A stretch of 64,000 nt of DNA from Cryomorphaceae bacterium (GCA_019649675.1 BOWN01000003.1:62001-126000), one strand, 5' to 3'. Shown: positions 19,289 to 31,951, counted from the stretch's first letter. Notes: a model not told the origin generated them from the sequence alone. Made by a program: numbers and translations.

Positions 19289-21537
19289 GTGAAAAGAAAA
19301 TTTATTTTGTGGACTATTCGTTTGTTTTGGATTGGGATATTGAGCCCAATACTTGTTATCATAGTTGGGGTATGCTTTGCTTCCATAGGATGGTTTGGGC
19401 CACTACCTTCTTTTGAGGAATTAGAGAACCCAAAGCAAAATTTGGCGACCGAAATTTATGCATCTGATGGCGTTCTTTTAGGAAAGTTTTTTATGAAAAT
19501 CGAATGCCTGTAACCTATGATCAGCTTTCTCCAAACTTAGTAAATGCACTAATTTCTACAGAAGATGAGCGATTTAGAATGCATTCAGGTATTGATGCAA
19601 AATCCTTAGCTCGCGCAATAACGGGCGCGCTTACTGGAAGAAGTTCGGGCGGTGGCTCTACCATTACCCAACAGTTGTCTAAAATGCTCTTTACGAATGT
19701 ATCCTCAGACATCATAGAGCGTATCAAGCAAAAGTTTAAAGAGTGGGTTATTTCAGTAAGACTAGAAAGAAATTTTACTAAAGATGAGATACTTACGATG
19801 TACTTAAATAAGTTTGATTTTCTTTATTTGGCTGTAGGAATAAAGTCCGCAGCAAAAATTTATTTTAACACGACTCCTGATGAATTAACCATAGAACAGG
19901 CTGCTGTTCTAGTAGGTATGGCAAAAAACCCCTCACTTTATAACCCTAAGCGTTTTCCAGAAAATGCTCTTAAAAGAAGAAATATTGTTTTAGGACAAAT
20001 GTATCGTAATGACCTAATAAAGGAAGCTGAAAAAGATTCATTATGTAGCTTGCCTATTGAGTTGGACTTTAAAAGAACAAATCACAATGATGGGTTAGCT
20101 CCCTATTTTAGAGAGTTTTTGAGGAAGTATATGAAAGACTGGTTAAAAGAAAATAAAAAACCTGATGGTACTCAGTATAATATTTATGTTGATGGATTAA
20201 AGATTTACACCACTATAGATTCTCGTATGCAGCAATATGCCGAAGAAGCTGTAGCAAACATATATGCCTATTTTGCAAAAACAATTTTATCAACATTGGG
20301 AAGGAGAAGGTTCCGACTCTATACCTGCGCCTTTTGATCAAGATTTACGCCCAGGACAAGTTGACACATTATTAATTAATGCAAAGAAGCGTTCTGATCG
20401 ATACAGGAAGTTGAGAAATCGAAATACCTCAGATATAGAAATAGAAGAGGTGTTCAACTTACCTACTCAGATGAATGTTTTTACTTGGAATGGGGGTGTG
20501 GATACATTACTTAGCCCAATGGATTCTATTTTACATTACAAACATTTATTACAAACAGGTTTGATGTCTATGGATCCGCAAACAGGATATATCAAAGCGT
20601 GGGTAGGAGGTGTTAACCATCATTATTTCAAGTACGATCATGTCAAAGAATCAAAAAGACAAGTAGGTTCAACTTTTAAGCCTTTAGTATATGCCACAGC
20701 TATTGATCAGCATAATTATTCACCTTGTATGAAAGTTTCAAATGTTCAGGTCATTTTTGAAAAAGAAACCTGGGACTTAGAAGAAGATTGGATACCAAGA
20801 AACTCTGGAGAAAAATATGGTGGGGAGCTAAATTTAAAGGATGCATTAGCAAATTCTGTAAATACAATAACCGCCTATTTAATGAAGCAAGTAGGGCCAA
20901 AGAAAGTTCGAAAAATGGCTCGAGCCATGGGTTTAAATGGTAGAATCCCGCCCGCTCCATCGATTTGTTTAGGAACTCCTGATGTATCTGTTTTTTGAAA
21001 TGGTAGGTGCTTATGGAACTTTTGCCAATAAAGGAGTCTATACAAGCCCTATTTTTTTAAATCGAATTGAAGATAAAAATGGCGTAATATTAGATGAGTT
21101 TAGCCCAGTAACAAATGAAGTATTGAGTGAGGAAAAAGCTTTTGTGATGTTAAATTTAATGCAAGGCGTTACAACTAGAGGATCTGGTGTTCGCTTGCGA
21201 TGGAAGTATGGGTTTAAAAATCAAATTGCTGGTAAAACCGGAACAACCCAAAACCAATCTGATGGATGGTTTATGGGGGTTGTGCCAAATTTGGTTACCG
21301 GTGTTTGGACTGGCGCCGAAGACAGAGCGGTTCACTTTAGAGATATTTCTTTAGGCCAAGGTGCTAACATGGCATTACCTATATGGGGAGAGTATATGAC
21401 TAGAGTTTATGCTGATGAAGATCTTAGGTATTTCTAATTTAGATTTTGAGTCACCGACCAAGTTGAGTATTGAATTAGATTGTGAAGAATTTGAAAAAGA
21501 ACTTGTTAATTTTGATGATGAAGTTGAAGAGTTTTAA
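19289..21537 (+). CDS. mrcA: Penicillin-binding protein 1A-type transglycosylase/transpeptidase, frameshifted
   Basis: Bifunctional class A PBP that polymerises and crosslinks peptidoglycan. A GTG start and one membrane helix (residues 8-35) precede the GT51 domain (ISTEDERFRMHSGID, GGSTITQQLSKMLF). The transpeptidase domain has the active-site STFK motif (RQVGSTFKPLVYATA), SVN (LANSVNTITAYL) and KTG (AGKTGTTQNQSDGWF). Frames break near 19490, 20280, 20990 and 21430. The last shift adds an acidic tail ending FDDEVEEF at 21537. Joined length is about 750 residues. It is the last gene of the holB-ricT-gldH cluster. Confidence 0.93.
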
Positions 21538-21588
21538 TTGAAATATTATTTATTATTAGCATACAGTAAAAATATTAAAATATAAAAA

Positions 21589-22287
21589 ATGATTGATAAA
21601 GTTGTTACAAATGTTCATGAGGCCCTCCTGGGAATAGAAGATGGTATGACTTTGATGTTAGGTGGTTTTGGTCTTTGTGGAATACCGGAAAATAGTATTG
21701 CAGAATTAGTAAAAAAGGGTGTTTCAAATCTAACATGTATCTCTAATAATGCTGGCGTTGATGACTTTGGTTTAGGCCTATTACTCCAACAAAAACAAAT
21801 AAAAAAAATGATATCTTCTTACGTAGGAGAAAACAACGAATTTGAGCGTCAGATGTTAAGTGGTGAGTTAGAGGTTGATTTAATTCCTCAAGGTTCTTTA
21901 GCAGAAAGATGTAGGGCAGGAGGCACAGGAATACCAGCTTTTTTTACGCCTTCTGGTTATGGTACTGAAGTTGCTGACGGAAAAGAGGTTCGAGTGTTTA
22001 ATGGAAAACCCCACATTCTTGAGAATGCATTAACAGCAGATTTTGCTATTGTTAAAGCGTGGAAAGGAGATGTAGCAGGAAACTTAATTTTTAAAGCCAC
22101 AGCGCGAAATTTCAATCCAATGATGGCCATGGCTGGTAAAATTACTATTGCTGAAGTTGAAGAACTTGTTCCAGTTGGAAAGCTCGACCCTAACGAAATT
22201 CATACACCAGGTATTTTTGTACAGAGAATTTTTCAGGGATTATACTTTGAGAAAAGGATTGAACAAAGAACTCTTAGAAACAAGTAA
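21589..22287 (+). CDS. scoA: 3-oxoacid CoA-transferase subunit A
   Basis: 232 residues with the CoA-transferase family I alpha fold: the glycine-rich [15 protein letters not shown] (signature 1), [15 protein letters not shown], and [19 protein letters not shown]. Together with subunit B it moves CoA from succinyl-CoA to acetoacetate or similar 3-oxoacids, feeding ketone-type substrates into acetyl-CoA. The start of subunit B follows after 2 bases. The ATG is preceded by A-rich sequence and no Shine-Dalgarno, as elsewhere in this genome. Confidence 0.94.
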   Translation: MIDKVVTNVHEALLGIEDGMTLMLGGFGLCGIPENSIAELVKKGVSNLTCISNNAGVDDFGLGLLLQQKQIKKMISSYVGENNEFERQMLSGELEVDLIPQGSLAERCRAGGTGIPAFFTPSGYGTEVADGKEVRVFNGKPHILENALTADFAIVKAWKGDVAGNLIFKATARNFNPMMAMAGKITIAEVEELVPVGKLDPNEIHTPGIFVQRIFQGLYFEKRIEQRTLRNK

Positions 22288-22289
22288 AT

Positions 22290-22952
22290 ATGGCACTTGA
22301 TAAAGATGGAATAGCTAAAAGAATTGCACAAGAGTTGCAAGATCGGTTTTATGTTAACCTTGGAATAGGGATACCAACCTTGGTTGCTAATTATATACCT
22401 GAAGGTATTTCAGTTGAGTTTCAGTCTGAAAATGGAATTTTAGGAATGGGACCTTTTCCTTTTTCTGGAGAAGAAGATGCAGATTTAATTAATGCCGGTA
22501 AACAAACCATTACTGCCTTAAATGGTGCTGTTTATTTTGATTCTGCAACCAGTTTTGCCATGATTAGAGGTAAGCACGTTCAGTTAACGGTTTTAGGCGC
22601 TATGGAAGTTTCTGAAAATGGAGATATAGCCAACTGGAAAATTCCTGGTAAAATGGTTAAAGGTATGGGAGGTGCTATGGACTTGGTTGCTTCTGCAGAG
22701 AATATTATTGTTGCAATGATGCATACAAATAAAAAGGGTGAATCAAAACTATTAAAAAGATGTAGTTTACCCTTAACTGGTGTTGCCTGTGTTAAAAAAA
22801 TTGTTACGAATTTGGCTGTATTGGAAATACTTCCAGAAGGTGGTTTTAAGCTTACAGAAAGAGCACCAGGAGTTAGTGTTGAAGAAATTCAGCTTGCAAC
22901 AGAAGGAAAATTATTAGTTGAAGGTGAAATCCCTGAAATGAATTTTAATTAA
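22290..22952 (+). CDS. scoB: 3-oxoacid CoA-transferase subunit B
   Basis: 220 residues. NLGIGIPTLVANYIP opens the fold, and the catalytic glutamate lies in FQSENGILGMGPFP (family signature 2). It ends with LLKRCSLPLTGVACVKKIVT and a typical C-terminus. It makes the active heteromer with ScoA, 2 bases upstream. Its last 39 bases overlap the predicted end of the convergent dehydrogenase gene. Confidence 0.94.
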   Translation: MALDKDGIAKRIAQELQDRFYVNLGIGIPTLVANYIPEGISVEFQSENGILGMGPFPFSGEEDADLINAGKQTITALNGAVYFDSATSFAMIRGKHVQLTVLGAMEVSENGDIANWKIPGKMVKGMGGAMDLVASAENIIVAMMHTNKKGESKLLKRCSLPLTGVACVKKIVTNLAVLEILPEGGFKLTERAPGVSVEEIQLATEGKLLVEGEIPEMNFN

Positions 22953-23894
22953 GTAGGTATTATTTAGCTTGTAAAAGCATTCAATTTTATCTGCTAAAAC
23001 GTTTGAAAGTTTCTCATAAGATTCGAAGGTCCAACCAGCCACATGAGGGCTAAATAGTATGTTTTTACAACTGAGTAAGTATTGAAAATCGAATTTATTT
23101 TTTCTGAAAATGTGTTTTCAAAAGTCGCTTTTTCGTACTCTAATACATCAAGACATGCTCCTGTATTTTTTAGATTTCAAACCCTTATTAAATCTGAAGT
23201 ATTTATAACTTTTCCTCTGGCAGTATTAATTACGTAGAAGGGTTTATTCATTTTTTTATAAACGCTTCATTCAAATAGTAGTGTGTACTTTCGTCATAAG
23301 GTGTGTGGAAACTGATAATGTCAGATTTATTTTGGATGTCTTCCAAGCTTGATTCTTGAACACAGTCATCAGAGAAGTTTTTTTTGTTTTTGTCGTATGC
23401 CAAAACTTTACAGTTAAAACCTGATAAACATTTTGCAAATGCTCTTCCCGTATTTCCATATCCAATAATTCCAATTGTTTTCCCTGAAAGTTCGACTCCT
23501 CTATTTGCTTCTCTATTCCATTTTCCAGAACGGATCTGAGTGTCTCCAATCGAGAGCTTGTTAAAAGACTTAAGATCATGCCAACCGCATGTTCCCCACT
23601 GCCTGTCTGTTTCCTTCTGGTGCTGAGAATAGTGTTACGCCTCTTTTTTTGCTTCTTTACAATCTATATTTTCTAAACCCGAGCCTGATCTTGCAATAAA
23701 TTTTAATTTTTTTGCAGCGCTTAAAAATTCAAATCTATTTTTATACGTGACCTAATAATAATGCCATCGTAAACTGAAATGTTCTTTAGTATGGATGTTC
23801 TATTGGAACTATAGTCATATTCACAGTTGAAGCCCATATTTATAAGCCGACGTTCTAGTAATGGATGTACAGTATCAAGAAAAAGGACCTTCAT
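22914..23894 (-). CDS. D-isomer specific 2-hydroxyacid dehydrogenase, heavily frameshifted
   Basis: The ATG at 23894 opens MKVLFLDTVHPLLERRL. Rejoining fragments restores an NAD-dependent dehydrogenase of the SerA/D-lactate type: FIARSGSGLENIDC, APEGNRQAVGEHAVGM, the NAD-binding IGIIGYGNTGRAFAK, SDIISFHTPYDEST and a C-terminal SPHVAGWTFESYEKL (catalytic His). At least five frame changes are needed across about 980 bases, more than in its neighbours, so this could be a true pseudogene as well as a sequencing artefact. The last 39 bases overlap scoB. Confidence 0.75.
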
Positions 23895-23954
23895 ATTTTT
23901 TAAATCACAAAGAGATTTGTGATTGTCTAGATATATTTTTTAAATAAGGAATCG

Positions 23955-25304
23955 TTATAAATTTAAAAATAATTTACCGATCATAAAGTAAATAAATAAG
24001 CCAAGGACATCATTTACGGTAGTTATAAAAGGTCCAGTAGCAAGAGCAGGATCAATTTTATATTTGTCTAGTACCAAGGGAATAAAGGTGCCAAAAAGTG
24101 CTGCAAAAATAATAACAGCCATAAGAGATATACTTACTGTAAATGATATTGAGTAAGGATAGCCTATCAGCGAAGTTATAATCATGATGAGCCCAGAGCA
24201 AATTATTCCATTCAATAATGCTACTCCTAATTCTTTTATTAGCCGTTGAGCTAAAGAATCCATTCCTAAATTATTACTTGCCAAACCTTGCACAATTATA
24301 GCGGCAGATTGTACACCGACATTACCACCCATAGCAGCTATTAGTGGGGTGAAAAAAGCAAGCTCAATATTGTTTTCTATGTCAAATATTCCAATAACTT
24401 CTGCGCCCATAATTCCACCCATTAAACCAATAAGTAGCCATGGTAATCGAGCTCTAGTTAGAGTTAAAACATTGTCTGATGCGTCTACTTGTTCAGAAAT
24501 ACCAGAAGCTTTGTTGTAGTCTTCCATTGCTTCTTCTTTCATGACGTCAACCACATCATCTATTGTGATTCGTCCAATTAATCTGTTAAGATCATCTACG
24601 ACCGGAAGAACAATAAGATCGTACTTTTCCATAATATTTGCGACTTCCTCATCGTCTGAATTCGCTTTAACAGAAAAAACTTTTTCGTTATAAATGTTTT
24701 TGATAAATGTTTTTTCTGTTGAAAGAAGTAGTTTTTTAAGTGATAAGGTACCTAGTAATACATCGTCGTCATCAACTACATAAATGGTATATACATTATC
24801 TACTTCTTCAGCCTGTTTTCGCATTTCTCTCACACATCGCAGTACAGCCCATTTTTCATTTACTTTAATCAGTTCTTTTGCCATTAAACCTCCAGCTGTA
24901 TTTTCTGGATAAGACAAAAGATCTACAATATCACTTGCGTGTTCAATGTCTTCTATATGAGATAAGACTTCTACTTTTTTCTCAGAGGGTAAGTCTGCAA
25001 TAATATCTGCAGCATCATCAGAGTCGAGATTCTCGATAAGATCTTCAGCGATCTCTTGTGAGGATAAGTCTTCTAAAACTGCTTCACGATTTTCTTCATC
25101 CAGTTCAACAAGGATTTCTGCTGAAGTTTCATCTTCAAAAAGCTCAAACAAGATTTTACCATACTCTTCATCGAGCTCTTCGATAAGTTCGGCAATATCG
25201 ACATTATGTAATTCTGAAAGCTCGGTTTTTATTAACTCAAACTCCTGACGATCAATTTTATCAATAATTTCTTGAAGAAATTCTTTTGTTAATTCAAATT
25301 TCAT
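23955..25304 (-). CDS. mgtE: Magnesium transporter MgtE
   Basis: Intact, 449 residues. The N-terminal acidic helical domain is residues 1-130 (many D/E pairs, [19 protein letters not shown]). A tandem CBS pair (about 135-255, with [13 protein letters not shown]) follows, then five membrane helices (about 280-449) containing [17 protein letters not shown] and [19 protein letters not shown]. The cytosolic domains sense Mg2+ and gate a homodimeric channel. The start overlaps the rsmA stop by 4 bases, so it is the last gene of the serS-to-mgtE run. Confidence 0.96.
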   Translation of the reverse strand: MKFELTKEFLQEIIDKIDRQEFELIKTELSELHNVDIAELIEELDEEYGKILFELFEDETSAEILVELDEENREAVLEDLSSQEIAEDLIENLDSDDAADIIADLPSEKKVEVLSHIEDIEHASDIVDLLSYPENTAGGLMAKELIKVNEKWAVLRCVREMRKQAEEVDNVYTIYVVDDDDVLLGTLSLKKLLLSTEKTFIKNIYNEKVFSVKANSDDEEVANIMEKYDLIVLPVVDDLNRLIGRITIDDVVDVMKEEAMEDYNKASGISEQVDASDNVLTLTRARLPWLLIGLMGGIMGAEVIGIFDIENNIELAFFTPLIAAMGGNVGVQSAAIIVQGLASNNLGMDSLAQRLIKELGVALLNGIICSGLIMIITSLIGYPYSISFTVSISLMAVIIFAALFGTFIPLVLDKYKIDPALATGPFITTVNDVLGLFIYFMIGKLFLNL

Positions 25305-26068
25305 ATTTGTATTCTTTCAAGCTGGTTGGTAAGGTACACAAAATCTTTAACTGATAATCTTTCAGCCCTTAGTTCAAGTTTAGGATCATTAAATCCTGAT
25401 TTACCTATAAGTGGTTTTAGTGCATTACGTAGTGTTTTTCTACGTTGACTGAAGGCTTGCTTTACGACTTGTTTGAAGAACTTTTCGTTGCAGTCTAGTT
25501 TTTTTTTATCATTTCTGTTTAATCGTATTACTCCAGACTTAACCTTGGGTGGTGGATCGAAAACGTCTTCATCTACAGTAAAGAGATACTCTATATTATA
25601 GTAGGCTTGAACTAAAACAGAGATAATACCATACTTTTTGTTTCCAGGGCTACTAGCAATACGCTCGGCAACTTCTTTTTGAAACATTCCAACGATTTCG
25701 GGGATTTGATCTTTGTAGTCTAAGGCTTTGAAAAGAATTTGTGAGGAGATATTATATGGAAAGTTGCCAATAAGTGCGAAAGGTTGATCTGTAATTGTTT
25801 CTATGTTTAGCTTAAGAAAGTCCGCAGAATAGATACGTTGGCTTAGTTGAGGATATTCAGCTTGTAAGTAGCTTACCGATTCACGATCGAGTTCTATAAC
25901 ATGCGTAATAAAATCTTTCGTCAGAAGGTATTGTGTCAATACACCCATCCCTGGCCCTACTTCAACAATATTACTATAACCTTCACCACTCAATCGTCGG
26001 TAATAGATCTAGCAATAGAAAGATCTTTTAAAAAGTGCTGACCTAGATGTTTTTGCTCTTACTTTCAT
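25301..26068 (-). CDS. rsmA: 16S rRNA dimethyladenosine transferase, frameshifted N-terminus
   Basis: Methylates two adjacent adenosines in helix 45 of 16S rRNA (KsgA family). The ATG at 26068 begins MKVRAK; one shift near 26050 gives [18 protein letters not shown] and another near 25995 gives [21 protein letters not shown], the SAM-binding motif [17 protein letters not shown] carries the catalytic NxPY-type motif. The C-terminal domain has [15 protein letters not shown]. Joined length is about 255 residues. The start lies 1 base beyond the DUF4286 stop, and its end overlaps mgtE by 4 bases. Confidence 0.94.
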
Positions 26069-26069
26069 T

Positions 26070-26379
26070 CTAGAAGTCACTTATTACCTCAAGTAAAGTT
26101 CGGAAAGCAACAAATTTGCCTTGGAATTTTTGAGTATGTTTTTGTTGTAATTTTGGTGCAAATTGAACTTGTATTCATCCAATTTAGATTTGCTTTCGCA
26201 TAAATATTGAATCGAGTATGTTATCCCCCCATTTGCTCTTCTACCATTACGCGGGTCATTTTAGCCGAGATAAACATTCCAGTATTCATAACCTCAAGGA
26301 TATGTGTTTTTTGCATCCAACACAACCATTCTTGGCTTATAGATTCGTCGATATTTATTGTAACATTATAGATAATCAT
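26070..26379 (-). CDS. DUF4286 family protein, frameshifted
   Basis: The ATG at 26379 opens MIIYNVTINIDESISQEWL, continuing through HILEVMNTGMFISAKMTRVM. A shift at the C6 run near 26223-26228 leads to TYSIQYLCESKSKLDEY. Another near 26170 leads to QVQFAPKLQQKHTQKFQGKFVAFRTLLEVISDF. This order of segments matches DUF4286, a roughly 100-residue family with a ferredoxin-like look found mostly in Bacteroidota. It sits between a TPR gene and rsmA, with 1-2 base gaps. Function unknown. Confidence 0.8.
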
Positions 26380-26381
26380 GA

Positions 26382-28195
26382 TTATTCTTCTCTTAAGATT
26401 CTGTAGCGTTTTCTTGACTCAGATAAGAAAAAACTATCTTGATGATTACTTATAATGTCTTGGTATAGTTCAGATGCTTTGTCAATATTTTTAAAATGAT
26501 TTTCTTGTAATTGTGCTTGAGCAAATTTAGCATCATCAGCAAGTATGTCGAAGGAAAAAAAGTTGATAATTTGATCAAGCAGCTCACTGGCATCTTCTTT
26601 TTTGTCTTGTTTAATTTTTATGTCGTATTGTCTAAATAAAGCTTCATCTACTAAACTATGGCCTTGATAGTCAATAATTATAGAATCTAGCGTCGCATAT
26701 GCTTCGTTAAGTTTATTTTGGTAGATTAATAAATCTGCTCTAGAGAAAATTTCCATGGTTACTGTAGTTGTATCTAAATTCAAATTGTCTTGAATTAATA
26801 GAGATAATTCCATGGCATTATTTGCAATTAATTTGGATGTAGATTTTTGAGAACATCCAATTGAGCTTGGCCCAATTGAAATCACCTTGGAAATAAGATA
26901 TCTTAGCTCTTCTAAATTTAGCTTCATGACCTAAAACATCATGTTTATATGCTTTTTCGACTTGAGAATAAGTTAAAATAGCATCCCAAATTTCATTTTG
27001 TAATAAGAGGATGTCTGCAAAAATAAGTTTGCATTCGGCTAGGTCTTCTGGGCTAGCAGATGATATATTTAAGGCTTCTTTAATAGTTGTTGATGCTTTT
27101 TCGATGTCGTGTAATCTAAAAGCTTGTATAGCGGCTAAATCTCTTAAAAGTAAGATCGTATAACTAGTTCTTCCTAGGTTGTTTAAACTTTTTGTATAAT
27201 CAATTTCTAATTGTTTCCATTTTTCTTTTGAAGATTTTGGGTCAGATTCCAACAATTCTTTATTTACTGTTAAAAGAGAAAGTTGAGCATCTAAAAAATA
27301 TTTTGAATCTGTACCCACATTGATAATGTATTTATAACACTCAAGGGCGACCTCAAAAGCCTTGTTTTTTCTACATATGTCGGCTAGCTTAAAAACATTT
27401 TTTTGATTTAAATTCCATTTTTGATCCATCGCCTTTTCCTGATCTAGAGCGGCATCAAAGTTTTTCTCTTGAACAAATAACCAAATGAGTAGCTCTGCAA
27501 TATTCTGGTTATTTGATTGTTGTACTTTATTTAAAAGAATACTCTTTAGAAGCATGTTGTTTGCATTTTCAGAATCTTTACTAATAGTTCGGCTTAGCAT
27601 ATTTTTAACATTTTTTAAATATGCTTTATTACTTTTTACAACTTCCAAGTAATTTTCATACATCATTTCTAAATTATTTAACTGTCCGTATATACGAGCT
27701 AGTTTAAATCTGTATGAGCTCTTAGAAGGGTCTTTTAATGCAATTTCATAGGCTTTGACAGCTTCTTCTAAGTAGTTGTATTTTGTTAGTTTATTTGCTG
27801 CTGAGATGGTATACTGAGGATTTGATTCTAATAATTTAAAGAGTTCATTAAATTTCTTTTTTGCTTTTTTATCTTCTTCTTTTAGGATGTATACATGAGC
27901 ATAATCTACCAGTATTGAAGCATTGTTGTCTTTTTTTGCGTGTTTTTTCACCAGCTTTTCTGCTTCATCTATTTGATTCATTGAAAAATAGCATTCGATT
28001 AGTCCCTGATAGTAGTTGGTTGATCTATAAGTATTATATAAATCACTATAAAGTTCGCTAGCTTCAGTATAAGAACCATTTTTTAAAAACTCATTTGCTA
28101 ATTGGGCATTTTGATTTTTTTGTCCTAAAGCGATAAGCGGAAGCAAAAGACAAACACAAATTAGCCTTTTTTTTATTTGTTATTTGATGCTTCAT
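26382..28195 (-). CDS. TPR-repeat periplasmic or envelope protein, frameshifted
   Basis: The ATG at 28195 gives MKHQITNKK. The frame shifts in the A8 run near 28168 to a signal peptide (RLICVCLLLLPLIALGQ), cleaved before KNQNAQLANEF. The body (26818-28146) is all-helical with repeated TPR-like units (YTEASELYSDLYNTY, DPSKSSYRFKLARIYGQL). A shift near 26900 joins the last units (HKDIIS..DSFFLSESRKRYRILREE in the final frame). About 595 residues in total. It probably scaffolds protein contacts in the periplasm; the partner is unknown. It overlaps the upstream lipoprotein gene by 23 bases. Confidence 0.83.
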
Positions 28196-28738
28196 GGCTA
28201 TTTTGTAATGCATATATTTGATTAATGATCCCTTGCATTTTAAATTCTAAAGAATCGAAGTCATTTAAACTCTTTAGTATATATTTTCTTTAGATTTATG
28301 GTTAAAGCATTTAGTTTGCAAGAGCTTTTGTTCTTCCTCAAAATAGGCGTTAAATTGCTCTTTACTAAAATGTCTGTGAATAAGATCTTCTTTTAAAGTT
28401 TCAATTTGAGATTTAGAATATTTTAGTTCTTTTTTTATTGAAAGCAGTTTTTATTAAAGCTGTTTATATCGTATAAATTTTTGGTAAGCACTTTTTTCGT
28501 GGTAAAGCCATTGTTTTTGAAATTCGTTTAAACTTGGACTTTCTAAAAGTTGCATACGATTAAATGCTTTTTGTAAACAGTAATTTAGTTTAACTGAATC
28601 CATACTGTCCATGAGCTCTTGTTGATAAAATAATACTGAGTCGAGGAGCATTGTATATTTAACTTCTTTATCAATGTTTATTTCGTGACAAGAAGATAAA
28701 AGAGTTAATGTGAGTATGTAACAAAATTGTTTAAACAT
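28173..28738 (-). CDS. Small helical lipoprotein, frameshifted
   Basis: The ATG at 28738 encodes MFKQFCYILTLTLLSSCHEI, a signal peptide with lipobox LLSSC. It continues through KEVKYTMLLDSVLFYQQELM and ends a first piece at QKFIRYK. Shifts near 28455 and 28280 join two more helical pieces (IKKELKYSKSQIETLKEDLIHRHFSK and LNDFDSLEFKMQGIINQIYAL) to the stop at 28173. About 185 residues, mostly charged amphipathic helix, suggesting a coiled coil. It lies between serS and the TPR gene. I do not recognise a family. Confidence 0.65.
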
Positions 28739-28769
28739 GAAAAATGACATTATTGCTAAAGATAATGTA

Positions 28770-30032
<1,263 letters not shown>

Positions 30033-30186
30033 CTTCTATTGTTTATGAGAAACAAAAATAACATATTACCCGCAAACAGATTGCTAAAAATATTATTTGT
30101 TGTAATAGTCCTATTATTAGATTTGCTTTTGAGTTTTTGTTAAAACTTCCAGTCATGTCATATCTTTAATAATGTCTTTACTGAAT

Positions 30187-30219
30187 AAAAAAAAGCCATT
30201 TCTTTCGAAACAGCTTTTT
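30187..30219 (-). terminator. Terminator after rplU-rpmA
   Basis: AAAAAGC and GCTTTTT close an imperfect hairpin with an inner TTTC/GAAA pairing. On the minus strand it is followed by eight T in total, 24 bases after the rpmA stop. Confidence 0.6.
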
Positions 30220-30242
30220 AATTTGAATGAGCAATAAAAAAA

Positions 30243-30504
30243 TTACTCAGCGAATGGAACTACGCTTACGTAAGATCTATTATCTCTTTTTTTTATTAAA
30301 TTGGATGGTACCATCACATAAGGCAAATAATGTATGGTCTTTACCCATACCAACGTTTTCGCCTGGATTGTGTTTTGTACCTCTTTGTCTAACGATGATA
30401 TTACCAGCAACAGCTAATTGACCACCGAAAATTTTTATTCCTAGTCGTTTCGATTCTGATTCGCGACCGTTTTTGGAACTACCAACACCTTTCTTGTGAG
30501 CCAT
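30243..30504 (-). CDS. rpmA: 50S ribosomal protein L27, frameshifted at an A8 run
   Basis: Starts [20 protein letters not shown], the standard L27 N-terminus without the cleaved extension seen in Firmicutes, and has [19 protein letters not shown]. The first frame stops after NKKKR. Deleting one A from the eight-base run near 30290 instead gives [17 protein letters not shown] and a stop at 30243, a normal 86-residue L27. It is cotranscribed with rplU, 25 bases upstream. Confidence 0.95.
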
Positions 30505-30529
30505 GGTTTAAATTTTATAGGTTAATTAA

Positions 30530-30889
30530 TTAGGCTTTTGCTTTTTCAGCTTTAGGAGCTGCTTTTTTAGCTGCTACCTTTTTAGTGATCGTTCCGATAG
30601 TTAACTGAGTCAAGTACTGACGGTGACCATTTTTCACTTTATAGCCTTTTCTTCTCTTTTTTTTAAAGACAATTACTTTGTCTCCTTTTAGGTGACTCTC
30701 AATTTTTGCTGAGACTTTTGCACCTTTTATAGCCGGGGCGCCAACGGTAACTTTGCCTTTATCTTCGATTAGAAGAACGTTTTCGAAATTTACTTTCGAA
30801 CCTTCTTTACCTTCAAGACGGTTAACAAAGATGCGCTGATCTTTTTCAACTTTATATTGATGCCCTGCTATCTCTACAATTGCGTACAT
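30530..30889 (-). CDS. rplU: 50S ribosomal protein L21
   Basis: 119 residues: [20 protein letters not shown], then [38 protein letters not shown] and LTIGTITKK. The core of about 103 residues is followed by an alanine/lysine-rich tail ([14 protein letters not shown]), frequent in Bacteroidota L21. First gene of the rplU-rpmA pair. Confidence 0.97.
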   Translation of the reverse strand: MYAIVEIAGHQYKVEKDQRIFVNRLEGKEGSKVNFENVLLIEDKGKVTVGAPAIKGAKVSAKIESHLKGDKVIVFKKKRRKGYKVKNGHRQYLTQLTIGTITKKVAAKKAAPKAEKAKA

Positions 30890-30927
30890 CTGCTAAGTAT
30901 TAATTAGTTAAATTACTAAATGGTCTG

Positions 30928-30956
30928 CGAAATTACACAATAAAATGGAATTCTCA
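30928..30956 (-). promoter_or_regulatory. Candidate promoter of rplU-rpmA
   Basis: On the minus strand a TTG (30956-30954) and TAATTTCG (30935-30928, one mismatch to TAnnTTTG) are 18 bases apart, 38 bases before the rplU ATG. Confidence 0.4.
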
Positions 30957-30963
30957 AAAGAGA

Positions 30964-31847
30964 TTAGTTTCTTTTGTTAACTATGTATACCCCAGCTAAA
31001 ATGATGATAAATCCAATAATTTGATGTGTAGTGATAATTTCTTTATCACAAATTCCCCAAATAATTGCAACGATGGGGATTATATATGTACATGAAGTAG
31101 CAAACAGAGGTCCTGTCATTTTAATTAATTTATTAAAAGCAATTACCGCAATTGCAGAGCCCATAATTGCTAATATTGCAATATACATTAAGCTATTCTG
31201 GGCTTTAGGGTGGTTTTGCATAATTTCCAAAAAGTCACTAGAAGCAAGTAAATTCCTGCCCAAGGTCCAACGAAACTGAAGCTAATAGTTGTGATTTGAA
31301 GTGCATCTAGTTCTTCTAGGTGTGCTTTTATAATATTTGCACTCCAACCATAACAAGCTGTACCTAATATAGCTATTACAGAGTAATGAATTGTATTATA
31401 ATTAAGTTGTTCTGATTGTGGAAGGAGCAGATAAATCGTGCCAATTATACCAAGAACAATTCCTACATAATTAACTATTTTGACTTTTAAGTTATAAAAA
31501 AGTATGCCAATAAAAATTGTGAATAATGGTGTAAGAACGTTTAACATACCAACAATCCCAGAATCTATATAAGTTTGAGCTTTCGAAAACAGAAAAGGTG
31601 GTATTCCATTACCGATAAATCCTGTAAGAAATAGCGGCCAGAGCTTTTTCGTTGGGATATTAGTGAAAAACTTTCTGCCGAGCACTGCAAGAAAAATAGA
31701 TGCTATAAAAATTCTTAAGGTTGCCACTTGTTCATAGCTAAATGCTTCAAGACCTCTCTTTATTAGCATAAATGAGCTCCCCCAAATTACTGATAACATT
31801 ATGAGTATAATCCAATGACCTAATTTGCTGTCAATTTTTTTAAGCAT
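30964..31847 (-). CDS. EamA/DMT family permease, frameshifted
   Basis: Ten hydrophobic helices in two EamA repeats: the first from WIILIMLSVIWGSSFMLIKRG, the second from LGTACYGWSANIIKAHL. A frameshift near 31235-31260 joins AGIYLL to SDFLEIMQNHPKAQNSLMYI. It ends in IIILAGVYIVNKRN. About 293 residues when joined, typical of drug/metabolite transporters. I start at MLKKIDSKLGHW (31847) rather than the in-frame ATG at 31883, whose extra residues are polar and unlike the family. Substrate unknown. Confidence 0.88.
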
Positions 31848-31951
31848 GAATAATAGACTTAAATTGCTGTTAGAGAAAGACAAAGTTATTGATTTAGTGC
31901 CTATGTGCTTTATAATTTGTAAATTGGCATAAATTTTTAAAACATTTTATC

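Noticed and set aside
30046-30165. Tiny plus-strand frame starting MRNKNNILPANRLLKILFVV upstream of the rpmA terminator
   Set aside because: It would be a 32-41 residue hydrophobic peptide, but it needs a frameshift to extend, has no clear promoter and no known homologue in my memory; left out of the features.
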